From contig URHG01000033.1 in assembly GCA_900547555.1 (NCBI GenBank), forward strand, positions 1 to 29,465: DNA of 29,465 nucleotides, written 5' to 3'. Of this stretch, positions 21,953-29,465 are shown piece after piece. Origin of the DNA: an uncultured Porphyromonadaceae bacterium (GTDB lineage Bacteria; Bacteroidota; Bacteroidia; Bacteroidales; UBA11471). Positions within the stretch are counted from its first letter, which is position 1. The number at the start of each line of letters is the position of its first letter. The notes beneath the pieces are model-generated. The model had not been told where the DNA came from. It did not search any database and saw only the letters and a program-made list of their open reading frames with translations. The position numbers and the translations under genes are program-made.

Positions 21953-24103
21953 TTATTCCCAACCTCGCATCTGCATTAAAATTTTCGTTACTTCGTAAGC
22001 AGACTTAGCAACCGGAGTTCCCGGACCGAAAATTGCGGCCACCCCTGCATTATACAGGAACTCGTAATCTTGGGGAGGAATTACACCACCGGCAATAACA
22101 ATGATATCTTCTCGACCTAACTTTTTCAACTCTTCAAAAACCTGAGGTATCAGAGTTTTATGTCCTGCTGCGAGAGATGATACGGCCAAAACGTGAACAT
22201 CGTTTTCGACCGCTTGTCGCGTTGCTTCGGCCGGTGTCTGGAACAGGGGACCCATGTCGACATCGAACCCGCAATCGGCATAACCGGTAGCTACGACCTT
22301 TGCTCCTCGATCGTGACCGTCTTGTCCCATTTTGGCAATCATGATACGTGGTTGCCGACCTTCTTTTTGTGCAAATCGTTCTATAATTTCTTTTGCCCTT
22401 ACAAAATCGGGATCGTTTTTAGTTTCAGATGAATACACGCCGGATATAGTTCTAATGATTGCTTTATAACGACCTACGACAGCTTCGCAGGCGTCGGATA
22501 TTTCTCCCAGTGTAGCTCTTGCTTTTGCCGCTTTTACCGCCAAATCGAGCAGATTGCCTTGTTTGGTTTTTACACATTCGGTAATGGCATCGAGTGCTGC
22601 TTTTACGGCCTCGTTATCACGATTGGCTTTCAACTCTTTCAAACGGGCGATTTGTTGATTCCGAACCGAAGTATTATCCACTTCGAGAATATCGATAGGG
22701 TCTTCTTTTTCGAGGCGGTATTTATTGATACCTACGATTGTTTGTTTTCCCGAGTCGATACGAGCCTGAGTACGAGCGGCCGCTTCTTCGATGCGGAGCT
22801 TGGGCAATCCCGTTTCGATAGCTTTCGCCATACCTCCCAGTTTTTCTATTTCCTGAATGTGTTCCCATGCTTTATGGGCCAACTCATTGGTCAGGCTCTC
22901 TACATAATATGAACCGGCCCACGGGTCGATTTCTTTCGTTACATAGGTTTCTTCCTGAATATATATCTGGGTGTTTCGGGCGATACGAGCCGAGAAATCG
23001 GTCGGTAGGGCAATTGCCTCGTCGAGTGCGTTGGTATGTAGCGATTGCGTGTGTCCTTGTGCCGCCCCCATAGCTTCGATACAAGTACGTCCCACATTAT
23101 TGAACGGGTCTTGTTCGGTCAGAGACCAACCCGAGGTTTGTGAGTGTGTACGCAGAGCCATAGATTTGGGATTCTTAGGATTGAACTGTTTGACGATTTT
23201 TGCCCACAACATACGCGCGGCCCGCATTTTGGCGATTTCCATGAAGTAATTCATACCGATGGCCCAAAAGAACGACAACCGGGGTGCAAATGTATCGATA
23301 TCCATGCCAGCGTTGATGCCGGCACGAAGATATTCCAATCCGTCGGCCAATGTATATGCCAATTCAATATCGGCCGTTGCTCCGGCTTCCTGCATGTGGT
23401 AACCCGAAATGGAAATCGAGTTGAATTTGGGCATGTATTGAGAGGTGAACTCGAATATATCGGCAATGATGCGCATCGAGAACTCCGGCGGGTAGATGTA
23501 GGTATTACGCACCATGAACTCTTTCAGAATATCATTTTGGATAGTTCCGGCCATTTCTTCGAGTTTGGCTCCTTGTTCCAATCCCGCGTTGATGTAAAAC
23601 GCCATAATAGGTAACACAGCACCGTTCATGGTCATGGATACCGACATTTTATTCAGAGGAATGCTGTCGAAAAGAACTTTCATATCTTCGACGCTGCATA
23701 TCGATACGCCGGCTTTCCCGACATCACCCACAACCCGTTCGTGATCGGCATCATATCCTCTATGCGTAGGCAGGTCGAATGCCACCGACAATCCTTTTTG
23801 TCCGGATGCCAAATTGCGGCGATAAAAAGCATTTGACTCTTCTGCCGTAGAGAAACCCGCATATTGGCGTATCGTCCAGGGGCGCATGGCATACATACCA
23901 CTGTATGGACCTCTTAAATAGGGAGGGATACCGGCAACATAGTTGAGGTGTTCCATTCCTTCGAGATCCGATTTGGTATATATCGGTTTTACCGGAATCA
24001 GTTCGGGGGTTATCCAGTCGGCGTTGTTATTTTGCAGTTCCGCGTGTCCGCTGTGGGTAAATGCATCGGTACGGATATTTATATTTTTGAAATTTGGTCT
24101 CAT
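21953..24103 (-). CDS. mutB: Methylmalonyl-CoA mutase, large (catalytic) subunit
   Basis: 716 residues, full length. The N-terminal TIM-barrel binds the CoA ester (TIRQYAGFSTAEESNAFYRRNLASGQKGLSVAFDLPTHRG block). The C-terminal cobalamin domain has DGHDRG (595-600; His597 is the lower cobalt ligand) and the later GGVIPPQDY. Together with mutA it interconverts succinyl-CoA and (R)-methylmalonyl-CoA, the B12-dependent step of propionate formation in Bacteroidales. It lies 31 nt after mutA, the second gene of a two-gene operon, and ends 18 nt from the bidirectional terminator. No GTPase chaperone (MeaB) gene is in the window. Confidence 0.98.
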   Translation of the reverse strand: MRPNFKNINIRTDAFTHSGHAELQNNNADWITPELIPVKPIYTKSDLEGMEHLNYVAGIPPYLRGPYSGMYAMRPWTIRQYAGFSTAEESNAFYRRNLASGQKGLSVAFDLPTHRGYDADHERVVGDVGKAGVSICSVEDMKVLFDSIPLNKMSVSMTMNGAVLPIMAFYINAGLEQGAKLEEMAGTIQNDILKEFMVRNTYIYPPEFSMRIIADIFEFTSQYMPKFNSISISGYHMQEAGATADIELAYTLADGLEYLRAGINAGMDIDTFAPRLSFFWAIGMNYFMEIAKMRAARMLWAKIVKQFNPKNPKSMALRTHSQTSGWSLTEQDPFNNVGRTCIEAMGAAQGHTQSLHTNALDEAIALPTDFSARIARNTQIYIQEETYVTKEIDPWAGSYYVESLTNELAHKAWEHIQEIEKLGGMAKAIETGLPKLRIEEAAARTQARIDSGKQTIVGINKYRLEKEDPIDILEVDNTSVRNQQIARLKELKANRDNEAVKAALDAITECVKTKQGNLLDLAVKAAKARATLGEISDACEAVVGRYKAIIRTISGVYSSETKNDPDFVRAKEIIERFAQKEGRQPRIMIAKMGQDGHDRGAKVVATGYADCGFDVDMGPLFQTPAEATRQAVENDVHVLAVSSLAAGHKTLIPQVFEELKKLGREDIIVIAGGVIPPQDYEFLYNAGVAAIFGPGTPVAKSAYEVTKILMQMRGWE

Positions 24104-24134
24104 AATGATACTATTTTTCGATAACCGTCAGCGG

Positions 24135-25997
24135 TTAAATTGACAATAAGGTGTTATACTCTTTCAATGTTTCGAGAACATTGCTGCGTACGTTTATGAA
24201 ACGTGTGATACCTTGAGCTTTCAAATCTTCCATAGATTCGGGCGCTCCGGCAACAACAAGGATAGCTTTGCCTCCCAATAACTTATGGGCTTCGGGAGCC
24301 AATGCCGCATATTCTTCGTCGCTCGAACAGAGCACTACGATGTCGGCTTTGGCTTTGATGGCAGCCTCTACACCGGCTTGTACCGTATCGAATCCGAGAT
24401 TGTCGATAATTTCATATCCGGCACAACCGAAGAAATTACCAGAGAATTGCGAACGGGCCAGCCGCATCGCCAGATTTCCTATTGTCAACATAAATACTTT
24501 GGGCCGTTTACCCGATTTTTCGGTTGCCAAGCGCAGTGCTTCGAAATCGCTGGCACCCCGAACGGTATGGAGAACCGGCATTTCGGGGGTACACTCTTCG
24601 TGATGGTGGCAACCGCAAGAGTGTCCTGCCTCTGCAACTATTTTATCGAGAGCCGTTTCGTGTATATTGGGATATTGGTTCGTCCCCAGCAGAATCTCTT
24701 TGCGGCGGGCGATAGCTGTACGTCGGGATTCGGCAGCCGTATTGACGGTATTTTGTACAAATCCCGATCGGAGTGCAGCGTAGAAGCCGCCGGCATCTTC
24801 CACATCAAGGAATAGTTTCCAAGCTTCTTCGGCGATGGAGGCCGTAAGTGTCTCGATGTAATATGAACCACCGGCCGGATCGACGATTTTATTGAAATGA
24901 GATTCTTCTTTCAATAACAGTTGCTGATTGCGGGCGATACGTTCCGAAAATTCGTCGGGTTGTTTATAAGTAATATCAAATGGGGTTACAGTAATGGAAT
25001 TCACTCCGGCTAATGCTGCCGACATGGTTTCGGTTTGGGAGCGGAGTAAATTGACGTGTGCATCGTATATGGTCATGTTAAACTGCGATGTCTGTGCATG
25101 CATCTCTATTTTTGATGCGCAATCGCAATTCGGTTTGTAAGCCGAAATGATTTGGGCCCATAGCATACGGGCAGCGCGGAATTTCGCCATTTCCATAAAA
25201 TAATTCGAAGAAATTCCGAAATTGAACTTAATCCGACTTGCAACCTCGTCGACAGGCAGGCCTTTGTCGGTCAGGGACGAAAGCCATTCGTTTCCCCATG
25301 CCAAAGCGAATCCCAGTTCCTGTGTAATATAAGAACCGGCATTATTGAGCATGAAAGCATCTACCATCAAAACCCGATAATTCGGGAGTTCGGAAACGGA
25401 TTTTATTACTTGTTCGGCCATGTCTGCGTATTTGGGGAAATCCCGTCCGTGCTTCAATATCCGTTTGAATGGGCCGAAACCGATAGATCCTTTGACTTTT
25501 TGTAGATCGACACCTTGTTTTTTGAAATAGGAGGTAAGTTCTTCGCCTATTTTCGATGCGTTTTTTATACAGGAAATAAAATTTAATTCTACTGCTTCGG
25601 TATCGATTCCATTCAGTAAAGAAGCCAGACTTTCCAGTGTTATGTGGTCTCGCCCTATTTGGAAGCCGAGCGAAGTGATTCCTTTATTGAGCAAATCCAA
25701 AGCCTTGCGATTGGCCTCTTGCGGATCTTCGACAAAAATATCTTGACGGATAAGCCATTCGTTGTCGCATTTTGTACCTCTCACATAAGGGTATTCGCCG
25801 GGCAGAGAATCGGTCGTTTTTAAACCGTCGATGTCTTCGGCCCGATACATCGGTTGAACATTGAAACCCTCGTTGGTGCGCCATACCAGTTTCTTGTCGA
25901 AATCGGCACCTTTCAAGTCGGCAATAACCTTGTCTTTCCATTCCGCGGTAGAGATGGGCGGAAATTGTCCGAACAGTTTTTCTTTATTCGCTGTCAT
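24135..25997 (-). CDS. mutA: Methylmalonyl-CoA mutase, small (non-catalytic) subunit
   Basis: 620 residues. The barrel part aligns with mutB (NFGISSNYFMEMAKFRAARMLWAQI). In the C-terminal domain the DxHxxG cobalamin motif is absent: the aligned stretch reads LTIGNLAMRLARSQFSG, as expected for the structural subunit of the heterodimer. The linker before this domain holds a His/Cys-rich segment, HSCGCHHHEEC (24591-24623), that looks metal-binding and is unusual. The gene starts the minus-strand operon, with a -7 box and a leader hairpin upstream. Confidence 0.97.
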   Translation of the reverse strand: MTANKEKLFGQFPPISTAEWKDKVIADLKGADFDKKLVWRTNEGFNVQPMYRAEDIDGLKTTDSLPGEYPYVRGTKCDNEWLIRQDIFVEDPQEANRKALDLLNKGITSLGFQIGRDHITLESLASLLNGIDTEAVELNFISCIKNASKIGEELTSYFKKQGVDLQKVKGSIGFGPFKRILKHGRDFPKYADMAEQVIKSVSELPNYRVLMVDAFMLNNAGSYITQELGFALAWGNEWLSSLTDKGLPVDEVASRIKFNFGISSNYFMEMAKFRAARMLWAQIISAYKPNCDCASKIEMHAQTSQFNMTIYDAHVNLLRSQTETMSAALAGVNSITVTPFDITYKQPDEFSERIARNQQLLLKEESHFNKIVDPAGGSYYIETLTASIAEEAWKLFLDVEDAGGFYAALRSGFVQNTVNTAAESRRTAIARRKEILLGTNQYPNIHETALDKIVAEAGHSCGCHHHEECTPEMPVLHTVRGASDFEALRLATEKSGKRPKVFMLTIGNLAMRLARSQFSGNFFGCAGYEIIDNLGFDTVQAGVEAAIKAKADIVVLCSSDEEYAALAPEAHKLLGGKAILVVAGAPESMEDLKAQGITRFINVRSNVLETLKEYNTLLSI

Positions 25998-26017
25998 ATG
26001 TTTTTCTTTAAGGTTTT

Positions 26018-26056
26018 AATCCTACAAATGTCTATCAACAGGACGTTTGTAGAATC
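26018..26056 (-). promoter_or_regulatory. Leader hairpin ahead of mutA
   Basis: On the minus strand GATTCTACAAACGTC pairs with GACATTTGTAGGATT (15 positions, one mismatch, two G-U) around a 9-nt loop. It begins just inside the expected transcript start and ends about 20 nt before the start codon. It lacks the size and conserved boxes of a cobalamin riboswitch, so an mRNA-stabilising or translational role is more likely. Confidence 0.55.
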
Positions 26057-26067
26057 CATAATTTCTC

Positions 26068-26075
26068 CAAAGATA
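26068..26075 (-). promoter_or_regulatory. Probable -7 box of the mutA-mutB promoter
   Basis: TATCTTTG on the minus strand, matching TAnnTTTG, about 70 nt upstream of mutA. A convincing TTTG -33 box is not seen; an ATTT sits 20 nt upstream. Confidence 0.55.
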
Positions 26076-26135
26076 GGAATAAATTTCCCAATAAAAAATC
26101 TTTAAGACGGGATTTTGATACCGGATAACGGGCTT

Positions 26136-27284
26136 TTATCTTTTCTTGAAAATTAATAGCCGCGATTGATATATGCGGCTTGCAATATGTATGCAAATAC
26201 TTGCCGAGAGAAATAACAAGAAAACAGAAAGGAATATTTCTCCCGGAGAAATATCATGAGAAAATCGGGTAACGAGTACGATAGGAGATGTGAAGGGTAT
26301 ATAGGTACACCACGTAGCGAGAGGGCTATATATATCGTTCAAACTATATATTCCGACATAAAAAGAAAGAATGGAGAACAAGGAAACCGGTAAGACGAAT
26401 TGTCGACTGTCGGTCTCGGGATTGATGTAAGAACCGATGATGGCAAACAATGCGCCATATAACAAAAATCCGCCGATAAAGCAAAGTAGGAAAATGAGAC
26501 ACCAGTAAATATCTATATGTGATAAAATGTCGAATACTATCGTTTCCCGTCCTACTAAATAGATAAGAATGAGAGAGATTCCCCAAATGCAGAATTGAGT
26601 GATTCCACAAAGGCCGATAGCGATTATTTTCCCGTATATCAATTCTTTGGCTTTTACCGATGTCAATAATATTTCGACCATTCTGTTGTTTTTCTCTTGT
26701 ACCGTACTTTGTAGTACTTGTGCACTGTACATGAAAATAAACAGATATATCAATGTGCTGAGTATTAAATGTATATTGAATTCTTTATTGTCTGTTTTGA
26801 GGGGCTTGATTTCATCGGAAGATATATCGGATATTGTAATATCGACATCGACTTGGCGGCGTATTTCTTCGGGAAGTTGCGCTAACTTTTGTCGGTATAG
26901 GTAATCGGTGAGCAGTATAGTTAATTGATGCTTGATATATACGCCGTCTTCATGGGACGAATAAAAAATGATATTCCGGCCGTCGTGTTTTAGAAGATCT
27001 TCGCCGATGAGTAGAGTTGCAAGTGGAGAGATTCCGGCGGGAATGGTATCTTGGGGAAGGGAGATGTATTTTATATTCGGAGCGCAGTTTGTGAATGCTT
27101 CGGCATATAAGGCAGTTCTATCTATGACCCAAATCTCTTTATCGGAGTTTCCCGAGTCGTCTGTTTGGAAAAAATAGTACCCGCCTCCGAATAGTAACGG
27201 CAATAGAACGGTCATCAGCCAGAACGACCGTTGGGAGAGGTGGAATTTGTATTCCCGTTGTATGATAAGAAAGATTTTATTCAT
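26136..27284 (-). CDS. ABC-2 type export permease (NatB-like)
   Basis: 382 residues from the ATG at 27284, which overlaps the ATPase stop by 8 nt; a start at 27323 is possible but unnecessary. The layout is one N-terminal membrane helix (SFWLMTVLLPLLFGGGYYFF), a periplasmic domain of about 150 residues, then five helices starting at LILSTLIYLFIFMYSAQ. The conserved ABC-2 segment VQEKNNRMVEILLTSVKAKELIYGKI is present. This is the Na+/drug-type NatAB exporter layout (ABC2_membrane_3). The substrate is unknown. It is the last gene of the dnaG-linked minus-strand run. Confidence 0.92.
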   Translation of the reverse strand: MNKIFLIIQREYKFHLSQRSFWLMTVLLPLLFGGGYYFFQTDDSGNSDKEIWVIDRTALYAEAFTNCAPNIKYISLPQDTIPAGISPLATLLIGEDLLKHDGRNIIFYSSHEDGVYIKHQLTILLTDYLYRQKLAQLPEEIRRQVDVDITISDISSDEIKPLKTDNKEFNIHLILSTLIYLFIFMYSAQVLQSTVQEKNNRMVEILLTSVKAKELIYGKIIAIGLCGITQFCIWGISLILIYLVGRETIVFDILSHIDIYWCLIFLLCFIGGFLLYGALFAIIGSYINPETDSRQFVLPVSLFSILSFYVGIYSLNDIYSPLATWCTYIPFTSPIVLVTRFSHDISPGEIFLSVFLLFLSASICIHIASRIYQSRLLIFKKR

Positions 27285-28200
27285 GGGAAGTTCCTCCGTT
27301 TTCCGATCGTTCCATAACGACATTCGTGAATATTTCTTGGAGGCTTACCTCTTTTTCTTCAAAACGGGATAACGGATATTCCCGGGATAAGAAAGAGAGA
27401 AGTTTGGATACGGTTTTCATATCGTTTTTTTTAACAATGTGTTCCAGTCCAGATGTTTCGATGACAGAAAACATATCCGGTTCTTCTCGTAAAGTTATGG
27501 CTTGTTCGGTTGTGAACCGATAGCAAGACAACGAGTATTGCTTTCTGAGGTCGGAGAGCTTTCCTTGCCATCTTACACGGGCATCGTTTATGAAAACGAC
27601 ATTTGAACAAAGGGTCGAGGCTTCGTTCAGGTTATGTGTAGAAAGGAGAACGGTCGTTCCCTGTTTTTGCAGAGTTACGATTTCTTCTCGCATGAATGCC
27701 GTACTTATAGGATCGAGGCCGCTGAAAGGTTCGTCGAGTATCAACAGTCGAGGAGAGCATATAATCGCTCCTATGAATTGTATCTTTTGCTGTAATCCTT
27801 TCGATAGGCTGCCTACGTTATGCCGGGCTCTGTTATCAAGTCCGAACTTTTCGAGCCACAAGAGGGTACGTTGTTTTGCTTCCGAGCGGGAAACGCCTTT
27901 GAGACGGGCTAAAAATATCAGCTGTTCGGCAATCTTCATCGAACTGTACAGGCCTCTCTCTTCTGGTAAATACCCGATATGTGCCATATCTTTGTCGCAG
28001 AATGTTCGGTTGTTGAACAGAATAGAGCCGTCGTCGGGTTGGAGTATGCGGGTGAGAATGCGCATCAGTGTCGTTTTTCCGGCTCCGTTAGGTCCTAAGA
28101 GTCCACAAATCGTGTTTTGCGGAATATGAATGGAAATTCCGTCGAGCGCGATTTTCGTGCCGAAATTTTTTCGGATATTGTGTGTCTCTATTATGTTCAT
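27277..28200 (-). CDS. ABC exporter ATPase (NatA-like)
   Basis: 307 residues. The nucleotide-binding domain has Walker A GPNGAGKTT (36-44), the signature SLSKG (131-135), Walker B LLILDEP (152-158) and the switch His in LSTHNL. A C-terminal extension of about 80 residues (YRFTTEQAITLREEPDMF...) is typical of this subgroup. It powers the permease encoded by the overlapping next gene. It starts 12 nt after dnaG on the same strand, so it may be read from the same transcript. Confidence 0.95.
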   Translation of the reverse strand: MNIIETHNIRKNFGTKIALDGISIHIPQNTICGLLGPNGAGKTTLMRILTRILQPDDGSILFNNRTFCDKDMAHIGYLPEERGLYSSMKIAEQLIFLARLKGVSRSEAKQRTLLWLEKFGLDNRARHNVGSLSKGLQQKIQFIGAIICSPRLLILDEPFSGLDPISTAFMREEIVTLQKQGTTVLLSTHNLNEASTLCSNVVFINDARVRWQGKLSDLRKQYSLSCYRFTTEQAITLREEPDMFSVIETSGLEHIVKKNDMKTVSKLLSFLSREYPLSRFEEKEVSLQEIFTNVVMERSENGGTSHE

Positions 28201-28212
28201 GGATCGTGTTTC

Positions 28213-29465
28213 CTATCGTGGCCTGACCGTGCGTTCTCCCAATTCCTTGGCCAAAGCGGCTTTCACTTTGTAAAGGTCCGATATTTTGTACATGAGTTCT
28301 TGTACCTCTGTCGGCGCGTTTTTCTGTGTTTTCAATCGTTGTTGTATACGACCGATTTCCTGTGTGATGATAGCATCTTTTAATTCGAATAACGCCCGGG
28401 GAACCAATTCGGCAATTCGCTCTTCTTCGCTGGCAATATGCTGGTATTTGGTATGAACTTTGCTCAATTCGTACTTGTCGCTTATGCAGTTGGTGGCTAT
28501 TTCGCTGATTTCAGGATCGGGGTGTGTCGTGAAATGTCGGGACAAATTGTTTTCTTCCTGAGAAAACAATATTTCGGCTTCTTCCCTTATTTTTTGATAA
28601 ATCGGGTTGGAAAACTTGATTTCGTCGGCTTGCAGGTCATGGAAAATATAAGAAGCGACTTTCCACATGGCGCCGTTGTCGTCTTTCGGGAAAAGCTCCA
28701 AGTCGCCGTATCGTATGATGTACCGTATCAACGTGCTTTCAGTCAGATCATTGACATAAGTAATGGATCGGGCGGCTTTCAAAAACAATTCGTTTACGTC
28801 ATGGTTCTGCGATGCCGCCTCCGTGTTTGATATTTCCGTCGTTGAGTTACTTCCGGGTGCCACATTGCTATTTGCTTGGGAGGCTTTGAGCTCTTCTTCT
28901 TTTAATTGCTGATATTCCTTGTCTCTTATCTTATTGATTCCGATAAGAAGCGTTTTTTCGGCAATCTCCATCAACTGACTGCACTCTTTGGTGTATGCCG
29001 AACGCTCGATTTGATTGGGTATCACGGCAATACTTTGTACAATATCGGTGATAAGCGCCGCTTTTTTCACAGGATCTTGGCCGGCATTCTCGAGCAGAAG
29101 ATTGGTTTTGAATCGGATAAAATCCACTTCGTGCTCCTTTATATATTGAGTAAATGCAGCCGCACTCTGTTTCTGCGCAAAAGAGTCGGGATCGTCGCCG
29201 TCGGGTAGGAGCACGACTTTGATGTGCAATCCCTCTTTGAGCAGCATATCTATACCCCGAAGAGAGGCCTTGATTCCGGCCGCATCGCCGTCGTAAAGAA
29301 CCGTTACGTTATTGGTGAAACGATGTATGAGGCGTATCTGTCCCGATGTAAGTGAAGTCCCTGATGAGGCAACGACATTTTCAATGCCCGACTGATGCAT
29401 CGACAATACATCGGTATATCCTTCTACCAGATAACAACATTTCTCTTTTTCGATAGCTCGTTTAG
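28213..29465 (-). CDS. dnaG: DNA primase, C-terminal part (gene runs off the window)
   Basis: About 417 residues are visible; the frame is open to the window end, so the zinc finger and first catalytic part are missing. The TOPRIM domain is seen: LVEGYTDVLSMHQ, then TVLYDGDAAGIKASLRG and DGDDPDSFAQK, the acidic metal-binding motifs. The C-terminal segment is the helicase-binding region that contacts DnaB. The enzyme makes RNA primers at replication forks. The two ABC exporter genes follow within 12 nt. Confidence 0.97.
   Translation of the reverse strand, partial: KRAIEKEKCCYLVEGYTDVLSMHQSGIENVVASSGTSLTSGQIRLIHRFTNNVTVLYDGDAAGIKASLRGIDMLLKEGLHIKVVLLPDGDDPDSFAQKQSAAAFTQYIKEHEVDFIRFKTNLLLENAGQDPVKKAALITDIVQSIAVIPNQIERSAYTKECSQLMEIAEKTLLIGINKIRDKEYQQLKEEELKASQANSNVAPGSNSTTEISNTEAASQNHDVNELFLKAARSITYVNDLTESTLIRYIIRYGDLELFPKDDNGAMWKVASYIFHDLQADEIKFSNPIYQKIREEAEILFSQEENNLSRHFTTHPDPEISEIATNCISDKYELSKVHTKYQHIASEEERIAELVPRALFELKDAIITQEIGRIQQRLKTQKNAPTEVQELMYKISDLYKVKAALAKELGERTVRPR

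Noticed and set aside
25998..26135. Cobalamin riboswitch upstream of mutA
   Set aside because: Only about 65 nt of leader lies between the -7 box and the start, and no B12-box-like sequence is present.

Overview
The window looks like a chromosome segment of a gut-type Bacteroidales bacterium. The evidence is the SusD-family outer-membrane lipoprotein, lipoproteins whose acylated Cys is followed by Asp-rich residues, the -33/-7 promoters (TTTG, 19-20 nt spacer, TAnnTTTG), weak Shine-Dalgarno sites, and a methylmalonyl-CoA mutase pair for propionate/succinate metabolism. A family such as Barnesiellaceae is possible, but the sequence alone does not settle it.

Layout. (1) 1-3487, plus strand: the 3' end of a susD-like gene, a surface lipoprotein resembling the SusD-linked zinc metallopeptidase family but without an HExxH motif, and a TlpA-type thioredoxin lipoprotein. 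(2) 3553-4319: a gene-free cluster of about 90-bp inverted-repeat units with TGTCATTCTGA / GGAATGACA ends, interrupted by a GC-rich block. (3) 4368-11121, minus strand: a GT2 glycosyltransferase, a small unknown protein, a DUF4296-type lipoprotein, lspA, a DksA/TraR-like regulator and ileS. The ileS terminator and the dksA-type promoter physically overlap. (4) 11411-16526: a compact DNA-alkylation-repair island. On the plus strand are a GntR/FadR regulator, an ABM-fold protein, an AlkA-like glycosylase and an Ada zinc domain fused directly to an O6-methylguanine methyltransferase. On the minus strand, converging, are a Crp-type regulator, a Gdx/SugE-type SMR exporter, a second AlkA-like glycosylase and an AlkD-like HEAT glycosylase. 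The minus-strand cassette is bracketed by two direct copies of a ~60-bp terminator hairpin. (5) 17054-21794, plus strand: an alpha/beta hydrolase, aspS, a NIF3-family protein and a coiled-coil C4 zinc-ribbon protein. (6) 21953-29465, minus strand: mutB and mutA, an ABC-2 type exporter (permease plus ATPase), and the 3' part of dnaG running off the window.

The region that best repays attention is the repair island. Four DNA-repair proteins covering phosphotriesters, O6-alkylguanine and N-alkylpurines sit with an exporter, an ABM-fold protein and two different regulators. It reads as a genotoxin or alkylation tolerance locus that includes an unusual Ada architecture with no AraC DNA-binding domain. 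The remaining regions are mainly housekeeping, with some regulatory structure noted below.
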